This document shows, in pieces, positions 15,777 to 23,226 of a stretch of 24,552 nucleotides of DNA. Position numbers and translations under genes: made by a program. The stretch spans positions 1 to 24,552 of the forward strand of contig NZ_JBASBR010000006.1 of assembly GCF_049651205.1 (NCBI RefSeq), in the 5' to 3' direction. Within the stretch, counting starts at the first letter, position 1; each line of letters opens with the position of its first letter. The notes below the pieces were generated by a model. The model did no database searches and was not told where the DNA came from. It saw only the letters and a list, made by a program, of their open reading frames with translations. The DNA is from Castellaniella sp049651205 (lineage in GTDB: Bacteria > Pseudomonadota > Gammaproteobacteria > Burkholderiales > Burkholderiaceae_B).

Positions 15777-16881
15777 TTACACGCCTTGTTTAAGGCTGGC
15801 AGTGATGAAGGGGTCGAGGTCGCCATCCAGTACTTTTTGGGTATTGGAAATTTCGACACCCGTGCGCAAGTCTTTGATACGGCTCTGATCCAGTACATAA
15901 GAGCGGATCTGGTGCCCCCAGCCCACATCGCTTTTGGAATCTTCCAGCTTTTGCTGTTCGGCCATGCGATTGCGCATCTCGAGCTCGTACAGGCGGGATT
16001 TCAGCATCTGCATCGCTTCAGCCCGGTTGCGGTGCTGCGAGCGATCGTTTTGACACTGCACCACAATCCCCGTGGGGTTGTGAGTAATCCGTACGGCAGA
16101 ATCGGTTTTGTTGATGTGCTGGCCACCGGCACCGCTGGCGCGATAGGTGTCAATGCGCAAATCGGCCGGATTGATATCGATCTCGAAGGAATCGTCGATT
16201 TCCGGATACACGAACACGCTGGCAAACGAGGTATGACGGCCGTTGGAGGAGTCGAAGGGGCTTTTGCGTACGAGTCGGTGTACGCCGGTTTCAGTGCGCA
16301 GCAACCCATAGGCGTATTCGCCTTCAAACTTGATGGTGGCAGATTTGATGCCGGCCACTTCACCTTCGGATTCTTCGAGGACCTCGACCTTGAAGTCTTT
16401 GCGCTCGCCATAGTGCAGATACTGACGCAGCAGCATGGAAGCCCAATCCTGAGCCTCTGTGCCCCCTGCGCCCGCCTGAATATCAACGAAGCAATTGAGG
16501 GGGTCGGCAGGGTTATCAAACATCCGGCGAAACTCGAGTGCTTCGAGACTTTCACGCAATCCATCGCAGTCGGACTCGATGGCCAGCAAGGTGGCATCAT
16601 CGTCGTCGGCACTGGCAAGCTCGAAGAGATCTTGCGCGTCCAGCAAGCCTTGCTGCAAGCTGCTTAGTGTCTGAACAACGGTTTCAAGGGATTTCTTTTC
16701 ACGTCCGAGATCCTGAGCGTGTTGCGGATTGCTCCAGATATCGGGGTTTTCCAGCTCGGCATTGACTACCAGCAGGCGTTCGGCCTTGGCATCGTAGTCA
16801 AAGATACCTCCGGAGAATGGCCTGGCGTTCCAGATAGTCCTCGATGTGGGTGCTGATCTGGTTTTGGCGTTCGGCTTCCAT
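15777..16881 (-). CDS. prfB: Peptide chain release factor 2, with programmed +1 frameshift
   Basis: RF2 ends translation at UGA and UAA. The zero frame starts at ATG 16881 after the ribosome site CAGGAA and runs MEAERQNQISTHIEDYLERQ to a UGA at codon 28 (16800-16798). Reading then shifts +1 to DYDAKAERL and continues to 15777, giving 367 residues (E. coli 365). The stop-codon recognition motif SPF is at 207-209 (VRKSPFDSSNGRH). The GGQ motif that triggers peptidyl-tRNA hydrolysis is at 252-254 (GAGGQHINKTDSAVR). RF2 level controls its own frameshift, since the in-frame stop is the UGA that RF2 reads. Annotating only the second frame would give a wrong N-terminus. It is upstream of lysS in a likely operon. 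Confidence 0.97.
16797..16812 (-). promoter_or_regulatory. Programmed +1 frameshift site of prfB
   Basis: On the minus strand: CGGAGG-TAT-CTT-TGA-C. An internal Shine-Dalgarno-like CGGAGG lies three bases before the slippery CTT codon, followed by UGA and C, which is the poor-termination context known from E. coli (AGGGGG-TAT-CTT-TGA-C). The SD-like element differs slightly from the E. coli form. The slip lets tRNA-Leu move from CUU to UUU. Confidence 0.95.
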
Positions 16882-16970
16882 GTGGGTTCCTGTGTGATCA
16901 ATCGGGCGCATTTCTTGTGTAAGGCACCCGCATCAGCAGTGCCCGCAATAAACTGCGAAAATAATCTGCT

Positions 16971-16976
16971 ATTTTA
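16971..16976 (-). promoter_or_regulatory. Possible -10 element for prfB
   Basis: TAAAAT on the minus strand (GTTAAAATAGC context), 90 bases before the prfB start. It is nearly identical in context to the candidate before tig. No clear -35 was found, so support is limited. Confidence 0.3.
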
Positions 16977-17068
16977 ACGCGCCATAAACATCCTTGGGAT
17001 GCCAGCCCCTGGCTGGTACATTACCGGCTTGTCGGCGCTTTGTTGCCGTAACCAGCAGGAGGCCGTGC

Positions 17069-18205
17069 ATGGGCCCGCAGAAGTCACCCAGTCAGAGTTC
17101 GGTGCCCGCCCCGGTACAGGGCGCGGCGTTGCAAGGCCCACCCGATAGCGCCCGGTCCGTCGCGACATCCCGTTTGGCTGGGATGTCGCCGGCGTACTTT
17201 GGCCTGGTGATGGCCACGGGTATTGTCTCGCTGGGCTCCAGCATGATGGATCGGCCTGTGATTGCGCAGGCCCTTTTTTATCTCAATATCGCCCAATATC
17301 TGGTGCTGTGCGTGTTGTATTTTTTGCGGGCAGCGCGCTACCCACGGCGGTTTTTTAGTGACATGGTCAGCCACCTGGTAGGGCCAGGCTATTTCACGGC
17401 TGTGGCCGCCACGGGCATTTTGTCCAGCCAGTTTATTGTGCAGGCAGGCAATATCACGATCGGCGTTGCCTTGTGGGCCCTGGCTGTCATTTTATGGGTA
17501 TGCCTGACTTACACCATCTTTACCGCGTTTACGGTCAAGAACGAGAAACCCAGCCTGTCCGAAGGCATCAGTGGTGGCTGGTTGTTGTCGGTAGTGGCCA
17601 CACAGTCCTTGGCCGTGTCCAGCGCCTTGGTGGCCGCCAACATCAGCCAGCCATATCGCCTTGAACTTAATTTGATCGCACTGTCGATGTGGTTGTGGGG
17701 TGGCATGCTGTACATCTGGATGATGGCCCTGATTTTTTACCGCTATGTATTCTTTCGGCTGTCGCCCGGCGATCTGTCCCCGCCGTACTGGATCAATATG
17801 GGCGCCATGGCGATTTCCACCTTGGCGGGTTCCCTGCTGATTCTCAATGCACCTGATGCCCCGTATCTGGTTTCTTTATTACCATTTCTTAAGGGCTTTA
17901 CCGTGCTGTACTGGGCCACGGGGTCTTGGTGGATCCCGATGTTGTTGCTCCTGGGGGTGTGGCGTTACGGGTTTCAGCGTTTTCCGTTTGTGTACGACCC
18001 CTTGTATTGGGGCGCCGTATTTCCATTGGGCATGTACGCAGCCTGCACCTGGCAAATGAACCGTGCCATGGAGTTTGGCTTTCTCGCCGGCATGCCACGG
18101 ATGTTTTTGCATGTGGCCCTGTTTGCCTGGGCACTTACCTTTATCGGCATGGTGCGCTCAGTGCTGCGGCTGGGGCACCATCGGGCATCGGCCAGGGGCA
18201 CCTGA
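17069..18205 (+). CDS. TDT-family membrane transporter (tellurite resistance/C4-dicarboxylate type)
   Basis: The protein has 378 residues. After a polar N-terminus of about 35 residues come roughly ten hydrophobic segments, starting with SPAYFGLVMATGIVSLG. Other blocks are HLVGPGYFTAVAATGIL, PPYWINMGAMAISTLAGSLL and DPLYWGAVFPLGMYAACTW near the end, which fit the TDT/TehA/SLAC1-like fold (anion channel or dicarboxylate/sulfite export). The substrate cannot be read from sequence. The start at 17069 is supported by AGGAGG at 17057-17062, six bases away; a longer frame from 16994 lacks this. It converges with the RpiR regulator gene, leaving nine bases between stops, so the two are unlikely to share control. 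Confidence 0.88.
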   Translation: MGPQKSPSQSSVPAPVQGAALQGPPDSARSVATSRLAGMSPAYFGLVMATGIVSLGSSMMDRPVIAQALFYLNIAQYLVLCVLYFLRAARYPRRFFSDMVSHLVGPGYFTAVAATGILSSQFIVQAGNITIGVALWALAVILWVCLTYTIFTAFTVKNEKPSLSEGISGGWLLSVVATQSLAVSSALVAANISQPYRLELNLIALSMWLWGGMLYIWMMALIFYRYVFFRLSPGDLSPPYWINMGAMAISTLAGSLLILNAPDAPYLVSLLPFLKGFTVLYWATGSWWIPMLLLLGVWRYGFQRFPFVYDPLYWGAVFPLGMYAACTWQMNRAMEFGFLAGMPRMFLHVALFAWALTFIGMVRSVLRLGHHRASARGT

Positions 18206-18214
18206 GCCAGCTTT

Positions 18215-19111
18215 TTAAAAAATCTTCAGACGTCTGGACTGTGTTTTCCAGGTGTGCAACCGCTGTTGTGAAGCCTGTGGCCGAGCCTGTGCAACCGCAT
18301 CCACCAGCAAACCCAGGGCCAGGGCAATCCCGGTTGTAGACTCCAGAAACAGGCCTGTGCGCGATGGGGCGTGAATGACGGCGTCGGCCAGCCCTTGCGC
18401 CCAATGACAGAACTCGTCGGTAATCACAATGCATTGGCGGCCTTGTTCCTTGGCCAGGGTCACGATTTCGGCCGATTCTCGGGCGTATGGCACGACGTCT
18501 ACTAATACCAGGCAGCTTTTCACTGCCAGCCGGTCGGGAGAGTCAGTCCATTCAGCCAGCATGTTGTCGTGTGCCGAAAAATACGTCACGGCACCCCGAG
18601 CCAGAGACAGGCGGCGTACAAAATCTTCGGCGATTCCACGTACCGACTGAAAACCAGTGACAAAGACACGCTGGGCCTCACTCAGTATGCGTGCTGCCTG
18701 AGCCCATTGCTCGGTGCCGGTTTGTCTGAAAATGGTATTGAGGGCCGAGACCTCTGCCCGCACAATTTTCTGGTATCGGTGAGGGATGTCGGGCGGGGTT
18801 TGGGACAGGGAGCTGTTCTCGGCGTATTGCTGACGCAGCATCTCTTTAAACTCTTTGGTACCATCACACCCCAACCGGCGCAGCAGGCGCCCCACGGTGA
18901 CTTCGCTGACACCAATTTTGCGAGCCAGTGTCTTGCCGTTTTCGAGTGCCAGGCCTTTCTGGTTAAGCAGAATATATTGCGCGACGCGAGCCTCCTGGCG
19001 AGGCAGTTGCTGCAATGAGCTCGCCATTTTCTGGATGAGCGCTTCGTAGCCCTGCTGAGGGTATGAGGAGAATCCGCTCACCGAGTGATTTTCTGTGGGT
19101 TGTTTTGGCAT
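18215..19111 (-). CDS. RpiR/MurR-family transcriptional regulator (HTH plus SIS domain)
   Basis: The protein has 298 residues. The N-terminal RpiR helix-turn-helix domain (about 20-100) contains ARVAQYILLN, NGKTLARKIGVSEVTVGRLLRRLG and KEFKEMLRQQ. The C-terminal SIS domain (about 140-275) contains VFVTGFQSVRGIAEDFVRRL and a VLVDVVPYARESAEIVTLAKEQG segment; such domains usually sense phosphosugars, but some RpiR proteins act on amino acid or amine genes. ATG 19111 is preferred over in-frame ATG 19207, which would lie past the pot promoter region. The gene is divergent from the polyamine-type ABC operon, so it is the likely local regulator and may bind the palindrome at 19139-19154 between them. 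Its ligand is unknown. Confidence 0.88.
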   Translation of the reverse strand: MPKQPTENHSVSGFSSYPQQGYEALIQKMASSLQQLPRQEARVAQYILLNQKGLALENGKTLARKIGVSEVTVGRLLRRLGCDGTKEFKEMLRQQYAENSSLSQTPPDIPHRYQKIVRAEVSALNTIFRQTGTEQWAQAARILSEAQRVFVTGFQSVRGIAEDFVRRLSLARGAVTYFSAHDNMLAEWTDSPDRLAVKSCLVLVDVVPYARESAEIVTLAKEQGRQCIVITDEFCHWAQGLADAVIHAPSRTGLFLESTTGIALALGLLVDAVAQARPQASQQRLHTWKTQSRRLKIF

Positions 19112-19138
19112 ATGTGCACTGGCCTTGTCTCTATGTTT

Positions 19139-19154
19139 TGTTATAAAAATAACA
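19139..19154. promoter_or_regulatory. Palindromic operator candidate between the RpiR gene and the ABC operon
   Basis: TGTTAT-AAAA-ATAACA is a perfect 6-4-6 palindrome. It ends one base before the TTGACA -35 hexamer of the rightward promoter and lies 28 bases upstream of the regulator start, so one bound dimer could affect both directions. Assignment to the RpiR protein is by position only. Confidence 0.6.
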
Positions 19155-19155
19155 T

Positions 19156-19185
19156 TTGACAAAAAAGTAATCAATAAAGCATATT
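19156..19185 (+). promoter_or_regulatory. Sigma-70 type promoter for the polyamine-type ABC operon
   Basis: A perfect -35 TTGACA (19156-19161), 18-base spacer, and -10 CATATT (19180-19185, four of six). The predicted start near 19192 gives a 46-base leader before the binding-protein gene, which includes a strong ribosome site. Confidence 0.6.
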
Positions 19186-19237
19186 GGCACTTAAGCCGAT
19201 GCTGCACTTAAATCGGACCACTCCAAGGAGGAGCACC

Positions 19238-20305
19238 ATGAGATTGTCAAAAAAACACTTCCTCAAACGCCTTGTGCCCTTTGCTGTGGGGGTTGCCATG
19301 CTGGCAGCCATGACCGTACCCGTTTCAGCACAAGCCGAAGGCAGCCTGCACGTCTATAACTGGGGTGATTACATCAACCCCGAAGTTCTCAAGCGTTTCG
19401 GAGAAGAGTTCGATGTCAAGGTGTCCTTGGACACTTATGGCACCAACGAAGAGATGCTGGCCAAGATCCAGGCGGGCGCCACAGGCTACGACATCGTGTT
19501 TCCGTCGGTATGGATGCATGATGTGATGTTCAAACTGGGCTTGCTTGCCAAAACAGACATCAGTGGTCACCCAGGTTTCAAGAATATCGATCCGGCTTCC
19601 AGGCGCGCAGAAACCGACCCCAACGCCGACTATTGTCTGCCTTATGCCTGGGGTAGCGTGGGTATCGTCTACAACAAAAAAATGGTCGACAAGCCCATCG
19701 AAGGCTGGCAAGACCTTTTTGATCTGGCCAAGAAGGGCAAGAAGATCATTTTGCTGGATGACCCCCGCGAAACGCTGGGGATCGGTCATATCATGAACGG
19801 CACTTCGGTCAACTCCACCAAAGAAGCCGAGGTCTCTGCAGCGGCAGACTACATCATCGATAAATTGGACAATATCGCTGCCTTTACCTACGATAGCATC
19901 CCGCTGGTGCAATCAGGCGATGTCGCTGCTGCACACTGGTATGTTGGCGCCAATATTTTCGTCAATCAGATGCCAGATGTCCTGGCCTACGTGATTCCCA
20001 AAGAAGGGGCCACCATGTACCAGGAAGACATGTGCGTCCTGAAATCCGCGCCCAACAAAGACAACGCAATCAAGTTTCTGGATTTTTATATGCGCCCCGA
20101 AATTGCTGCATTAAATGTCCAGCAACAAATGAATGGCACCACCAACCTGCCGGCCATCAAGCTGATACCCAAAGAAATTGCGGACAACCCCACTATGTAT
20201 CCACCTAAAGAGGTGATGGATCGCCTGCAGATCTTCCACGACTTGGGGCGTGATATTCGCATGTACACGCACGAGTGGAGGCGTGTCAAAGCTGCTGCCC
20301 AATAG
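19238..20305 (+). CDS. Periplasmic polyamine-type solute-binding protein of an ABC importer (PotD/PotF-like)
   Basis: The protein has 355 residues. A signal peptide is clear: basic MRLSKKHFLKR, a hydrophobic core (LVPFAVGVAMLAAM), and a likely cleavage after VSAQA near residue 32. The mature protein begins EGSLHVYNWGDYINPEVLKRF, the hallmark of spermidine/putrescine-binding proteins, followed by YGTNEEMLAKIQAGATGYDIVFPS. AAHWYVGANIF and MNGTTNLPA are further family-like blocks. It captures ligand for the permease encoded by the next three genes. The exact ligand is not decidable by eye. The start at 19238 is set by AAGGAGGAG just upstream; the longer frame from 19184 would begin before the transcript. 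It ends nine bases before the ATPase gene. Confidence 0.93.
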   Translation: MRLSKKHFLKRLVPFAVGVAMLAAMTVPVSAQAEGSLHVYNWGDYINPEVLKRFGEEFDVKVSLDTYGTNEEMLAKIQAGATGYDIVFPSVWMHDVMFKLGLLAKTDISGHPGFKNIDPASRRAETDPNADYCLPYAWGSVGIVYNKKMVDKPIEGWQDLFDLAKKGKKIILLDDPRETLGIGHIMNGTSVNSTKEAEVSAAADYIIDKLDNIAAFTYDSIPLVQSGDVAAAHWYVGANIFVNQMPDVLAYVIPKEGATMYQEDMCVLKSAPNKDNAIKFLDFYMRPEIAALNVQQQMNGTTNLPAIKLIPKEIADNPTMYPPKEVMDRLQIFHDLGRDIRMYTHEWRRVKAAAQ

Positions 20306-20313
20306 GAAGCTTC

Positions 20314-21477
20314 ATGAAACCAGCGCAGCCGACTACCGCCCCCATTCTCGAGGTTCGCAATGCCCGTAAGCGGTTTAAAACGCCGGATGGGGGTGAGGTG
20401 CTGGCTTTGGATGACGTGTCCATCACGGTTCAACCCAATGAGTTCCTGACTCTGCTGGGGCCTTCGGGGTGTGGCAAAACTACCTTGTTGCGAGCCATTG
20501 CCGGTTTCGAAGACCTCGATGCAGGCGAGATTTTCATTGCGGGGGAAAACATCAACGGCCAGCCGGCACACAAGCGCCCAGTCAATACGGTGTTCCAGCG
20601 TTATGCCCTGTTTCCGCATCTTTCTGTGGCGCGTAATGTGGCTTACAGCCTCGAAGTAGCCCGTGCCAGCAAGGCCGAGACTCGCCGACGCGTCACTGAA
20701 ATGCTTGAGCTGGTTGGCCTGACTGGTTTTGCAGATCGACATATCCACCAATTGTCTGGAGGGCAGCAGCAGCGTGTGGCACTGGCTCGGGCGCTGATCT
20801 CCCAACCTAAGATCCTGCTGCTTGACGAGCCACTCTCGGCATTGGACAGGGCCTTGCGCAGCAAAATGCAGCACGAACTTAAAATGCTGCAAAGTGAGAT
20901 CGGTATTTCATTTGTGTTTGTCACCCACGATCAGGAAGAAGCCCTGGCGATGTCGGATCGAATTGCTGTGCTGGGCCATGGCAGGGTGCAGCAGTTTGGG
21001 CCATCTACACAGTTGTACGATCAACCCGACAATGTCTTCACGGCACGGTTTCTCGGAGAAAGCAATTTGTTACCAGCCAGTGTGGTGGGTAGGGATTCTC
21101 ACGGGAAAACGCGATTTCGGCTGTTTGATGGGCAAGAGCTTGCCCTGCCTTTGGCTGTATCTTCCCCAACCTCCCCCGGCGGGGTGTCTGCAGATTCTTT
21201 GCCTGGCAGTCAGGTGCTGCTGTTTACTCGGCCCGAGAAAATCTCCCTCAGATCTCTCGGAGCAGACTGCCTGCAGTTTCACGGTCGGGTTCAGCAGACG
21301 TTGTTTGTGGGTGCCCACTACAAGGTGCTGTTGGACATCGGCGCACCAGACTCCTTCAATGCCATCGTGGCAGCCGACCAGGCGGCGGACATCTCACTTG
21401 AGCCGGGGGCCGCACTGACGTTTTGGGTGCCTCACAAAGGAGTGCGCCCTTTAGTCAGCGATGTGGGGGCTACATGA
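20314..21477 (+). CDS. ABC importer ATP-binding subunit (PotA/PotG-like)
   Basis: The protein has 387 residues. It powers import by ATP hydrolysis at the inner membrane. Walker A is GPSGCGKT (49-56), the Q-loop is VFQRYALFPHLSV, the signature LSGGQ is at 147-151, Walker B ILLLDE is at 167-172, and the switch His205 is in VTHDQEE. The C-terminal 130 residues form the TOBE/MOI-type regulatory domain typical of polyamine, iron and sugar importers. ATG 20314 is preceded by AGGAAG, which overlaps the stop of the binding-protein gene. Its stop overlaps the next start by four bases (ATGA). The gene order binding protein-ATPase-permease-permease is that of potFGHI. Confidence 0.95.
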   Translation: MKPAQPTTAPILEVRNARKRFKTPDGGEVLALDDVSITVQPNEFLTLLGPSGCGKTTLLRAIAGFEDLDAGEIFIAGENINGQPAHKRPVNTVFQRYALFPHLSVARNVAYSLEVARASKAETRRRVTEMLELVGLTGFADRHIHQLSGGQQQRVALARALISQPKILLLDEPLSALDRALRSKMQHELKMLQSEIGISFVFVTHDQEEALAMSDRIAVLGHGRVQQFGPSTQLYDQPDNVFTARFLGESNLLPASVVGRDSHGKTRFRLFDGQELALPLAVSSPTSPGGVSADSLPGSQVLLFTRPEKISLRSLGADCLQFHGRVQQTLFVGAHYKVLLDIGAPDSFNAIVAADQAADISLEPGAALTFWVPHKGVRPLVSDVGAT

Positions 21478-22394
21478 AATCATCTGATGCCGTTCGCCGC
21501 AGAAGGTCTCGTGCGTTATTTGGCCTGCTGGCCACGCCAAGTGCATTTTTAGTGGTGTTTTTTTTGGGCCCTCTGGCCATCATGCTGGTCTATAGCTGGC
21601 TCGAGCCAGGCCTGTATGGTGGGGTTGAGTGGGTGTTTTATCACCTGAACTACGGCCGGATTTTCGGTTGGGCCAATACTCGCTACGAGACTTTTGATCC
21701 TGTTTATCTACAGGTTTTTTTGCGTTCCGTGTGGCTGGCTCTCAGCACAGTGGTGCTGTGCTTGGTGGTTTGCTATCCCGCTGTTTTTTGGATCAGCAGG
21801 CAGCCACCGGGACGTAAAAGATTATTTATTTTCCTTATTACTCTGCCATTTTTTGTCAGCCAGATTGTGCGTCTGTTTGCCTGGGTTCTGCTGCTGCGAC
21901 CTACCGGGTTTATCAACCAGGCACTGATGGGAATAGGGCTGATCAGCAAACCCCTGGATCTGATCTACACCCAGTTTGCGGTCACTATTGGCATGGTTTA
22001 TATCTTTGTGCCATTTATGTTTTTGCCGCTGTATGCCAGCGTTGAAAAGCTGGACATGTCTCTGGCGGAGGCCTCGTCTGATTTGGGGGCAGGGCGCTGG
22101 CAGACGTTTCGTCGCGTGATTTTGCCCATGACCATGCCGGGGGTTGTGGCGGGTTCCATCATCGTGTTTATTCCCAGCCTGGGTAATTTTATTGTGCCTT
22201 CTCTGCTGGGGGGCGCCAAAGTGCTGATGATCGGCAACCTGATCGAGCAGCAGTTTTTGTCGGCGCGTAATTGGCCGTTTGGTGCAGCCCTCAGCATGGT
22301 GGTCATGACTTCCGTGCTGTTTTTATTGTTGGCCTATGTCCGTCATGTGTCGCGCAATGATACACGGATGCAAGCCGCTGGCCAGGAGAGCTGA
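21474..22394 (+). CDS. ABC importer permease subunit 1 (PotB/PotH-like)
   Basis: The protein has 306 residues with about six transmembrane helices; the first (LFGLLATPSAFLVVFFLGPLA) follows a very basic N-terminus (AVRRRRSRA). The EAA loop that contacts the ATPase starts at Glu199 (EASSDLGAGRWQTFRRVILP, continuing into MTMPGV). The family is the binding-protein-dependent permease of polyamine systems. It overlaps the ATPase gene by four bases and ends one base before the next permease start, so all members are co-translated. Confidence 0.93.
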   Translation: MKSSDAVRRRRSRALFGLLATPSAFLVVFFLGPLAIMLVYSWLEPGLYGGVEWVFYHLNYGRIFGWANTRYETFDPVYLQVFLRSVWLALSTVVLCLVVCYPAVFWISRQPPGRKRLFIFLITLPFFVSQIVRLFAWVLLLRPTGFINQALMGIGLISKPLDLIYTQFAVTIGMVYIFVPFMFLPLYASVEKLDMSLAEASSDLGAGRWQTFRRVILPMTMPGVVAGSIIVFIPSLGNFIVPSLLGGAKVLMIGNLIEQQFLSARNWPFGAALSMVVMTSVLFLLLAYVRHVSRNDTRMQAAGQES

Positions 22395-22395
22395 G

Positions 22396-23226
22396 ATGGC
22401 GAGATCAGATTCAGGCCGTTATGCCCTGACGATATACAGCCTGCTGTTTTATGCCTTTCTTTATGCCCCCATTGTGCTGGTGGTGGGCTATTCATTTAAT
22501 TCCAATCCCGTCAACATGATGATCTGGGATGGTTTTACGCTGGACTGGTATCGCTCTATTTTTGGCATGAGCAATCAGCTTAGCGAATCCGCACTGTATG
22601 TTGAATCCACCAGTCAGCTATATGCAGCAGTTAGAACCAGCCTGACAGCTGCCTTGTCGGCCAGTGCCATCTCTACCATTTTTGGTACCTGCATCGCGCT
22701 GGCTGTGGCCCGTTACCGCTTTCGGTTTCGTGGTCTGTACAAGGCCTTGATGTATATGCCGATGATGATGCCCGATATCGTGTTGGGGATTTCGCTGCTG
22801 ATTTTTTTTGTGTCGGTTGGCATCAATCTGAGTATCTACACCATCATCATTGGTCACTGCACGTTTTTAAGCAGCTATGTATTCATTGTGGTCAGTGCGC
22901 GCCTGGCTGATATGGATGAGTCTCTGGAAGAAGCCTCTGCCGATCTTGGTGCCAATGGCTGGGAGACGTTTCGACGGGTAACCCTGCCACTGATTTTGCC
23001 TGGAGTCGTGGGTGGCGGCGTGTTGGCTTTCATTATCTCCATGGATGATCTGGTGATTACCTATTTCATTGCAGGGGTAAATTCCACCACTTTGCCCGTG
23101 TTTATTTACGGGATGCTGCGCAGGGGTATCAAGCCGGAAATCAACGCCATTGCCACCGTGATGTTGTTGTTTTCCTTTCTTGTGGCTTCGGTGGGGCTGT
23201 TTTTACGCGCAAGAAGGAAATTTTGA
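22396..23226 (+). CDS. ABC importer permease subunit 2 (PotC/PotI-like)
   Basis: The protein has 276 residues with about six transmembrane helices. It starts MARSDSGRYALTIYSLLFYAFLYAPIVLVVGYSFN, typical of PotC/PotI. The EAA loop starts at Glu179 (EASADLGANGWETFRRVTLP), and the motif ISMDDLVITYFIAG follows, as in polyamine permeases (usually SxDDFV). The start is supported by AGGAGAG at 22384-22390. The stop TGA shares its last base with the ATG of the peptidase gene that follows (TGATG), placing that enzyme in the same operon. Confidence 0.93.
   Translation: MARSDSGRYALTIYSLLFYAFLYAPIVLVVGYSFNSNPVNMMIWDGFTLDWYRSIFGMSNQLSESALYVESTSQLYAAVRTSLTAALSASAISTIFGTCIALAVARYRFRFRGLYKALMYMPMMMPDIVLGISLLIFFVSVGINLSIYTIIIGHCTFLSSYVFIVVSARLADMDESLEEASADLGANGWETFRRVTLPLILPGVVGGGVLAFIISMDDLVITYFIAGVNSTTLPVFIYGMLRRGIKPEINAIATVMLLFSFLVASVGLFLRARRKF

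Noticed and set aside
16798..16800. In-frame UGA near the start of prfB as a nonsense mutation
   Set aside because: It sits in the standard RF2 frameshift context (SD-like element, CTT, TGA, C) and the downstream frame is complete, so it is regulatory.
16989..17016. Two tandem small hairpins upstream of the TDT gene (CATCC-TTG-GGATG and CCAGCC-CCT-GGCTGG), considered as a mini-ykkC type riboswitch
   Set aside because: The loops lack the ACGR signature expected for that class, and stems of 5-6 bp can occur by chance. They are noted as small inverted repeats only.
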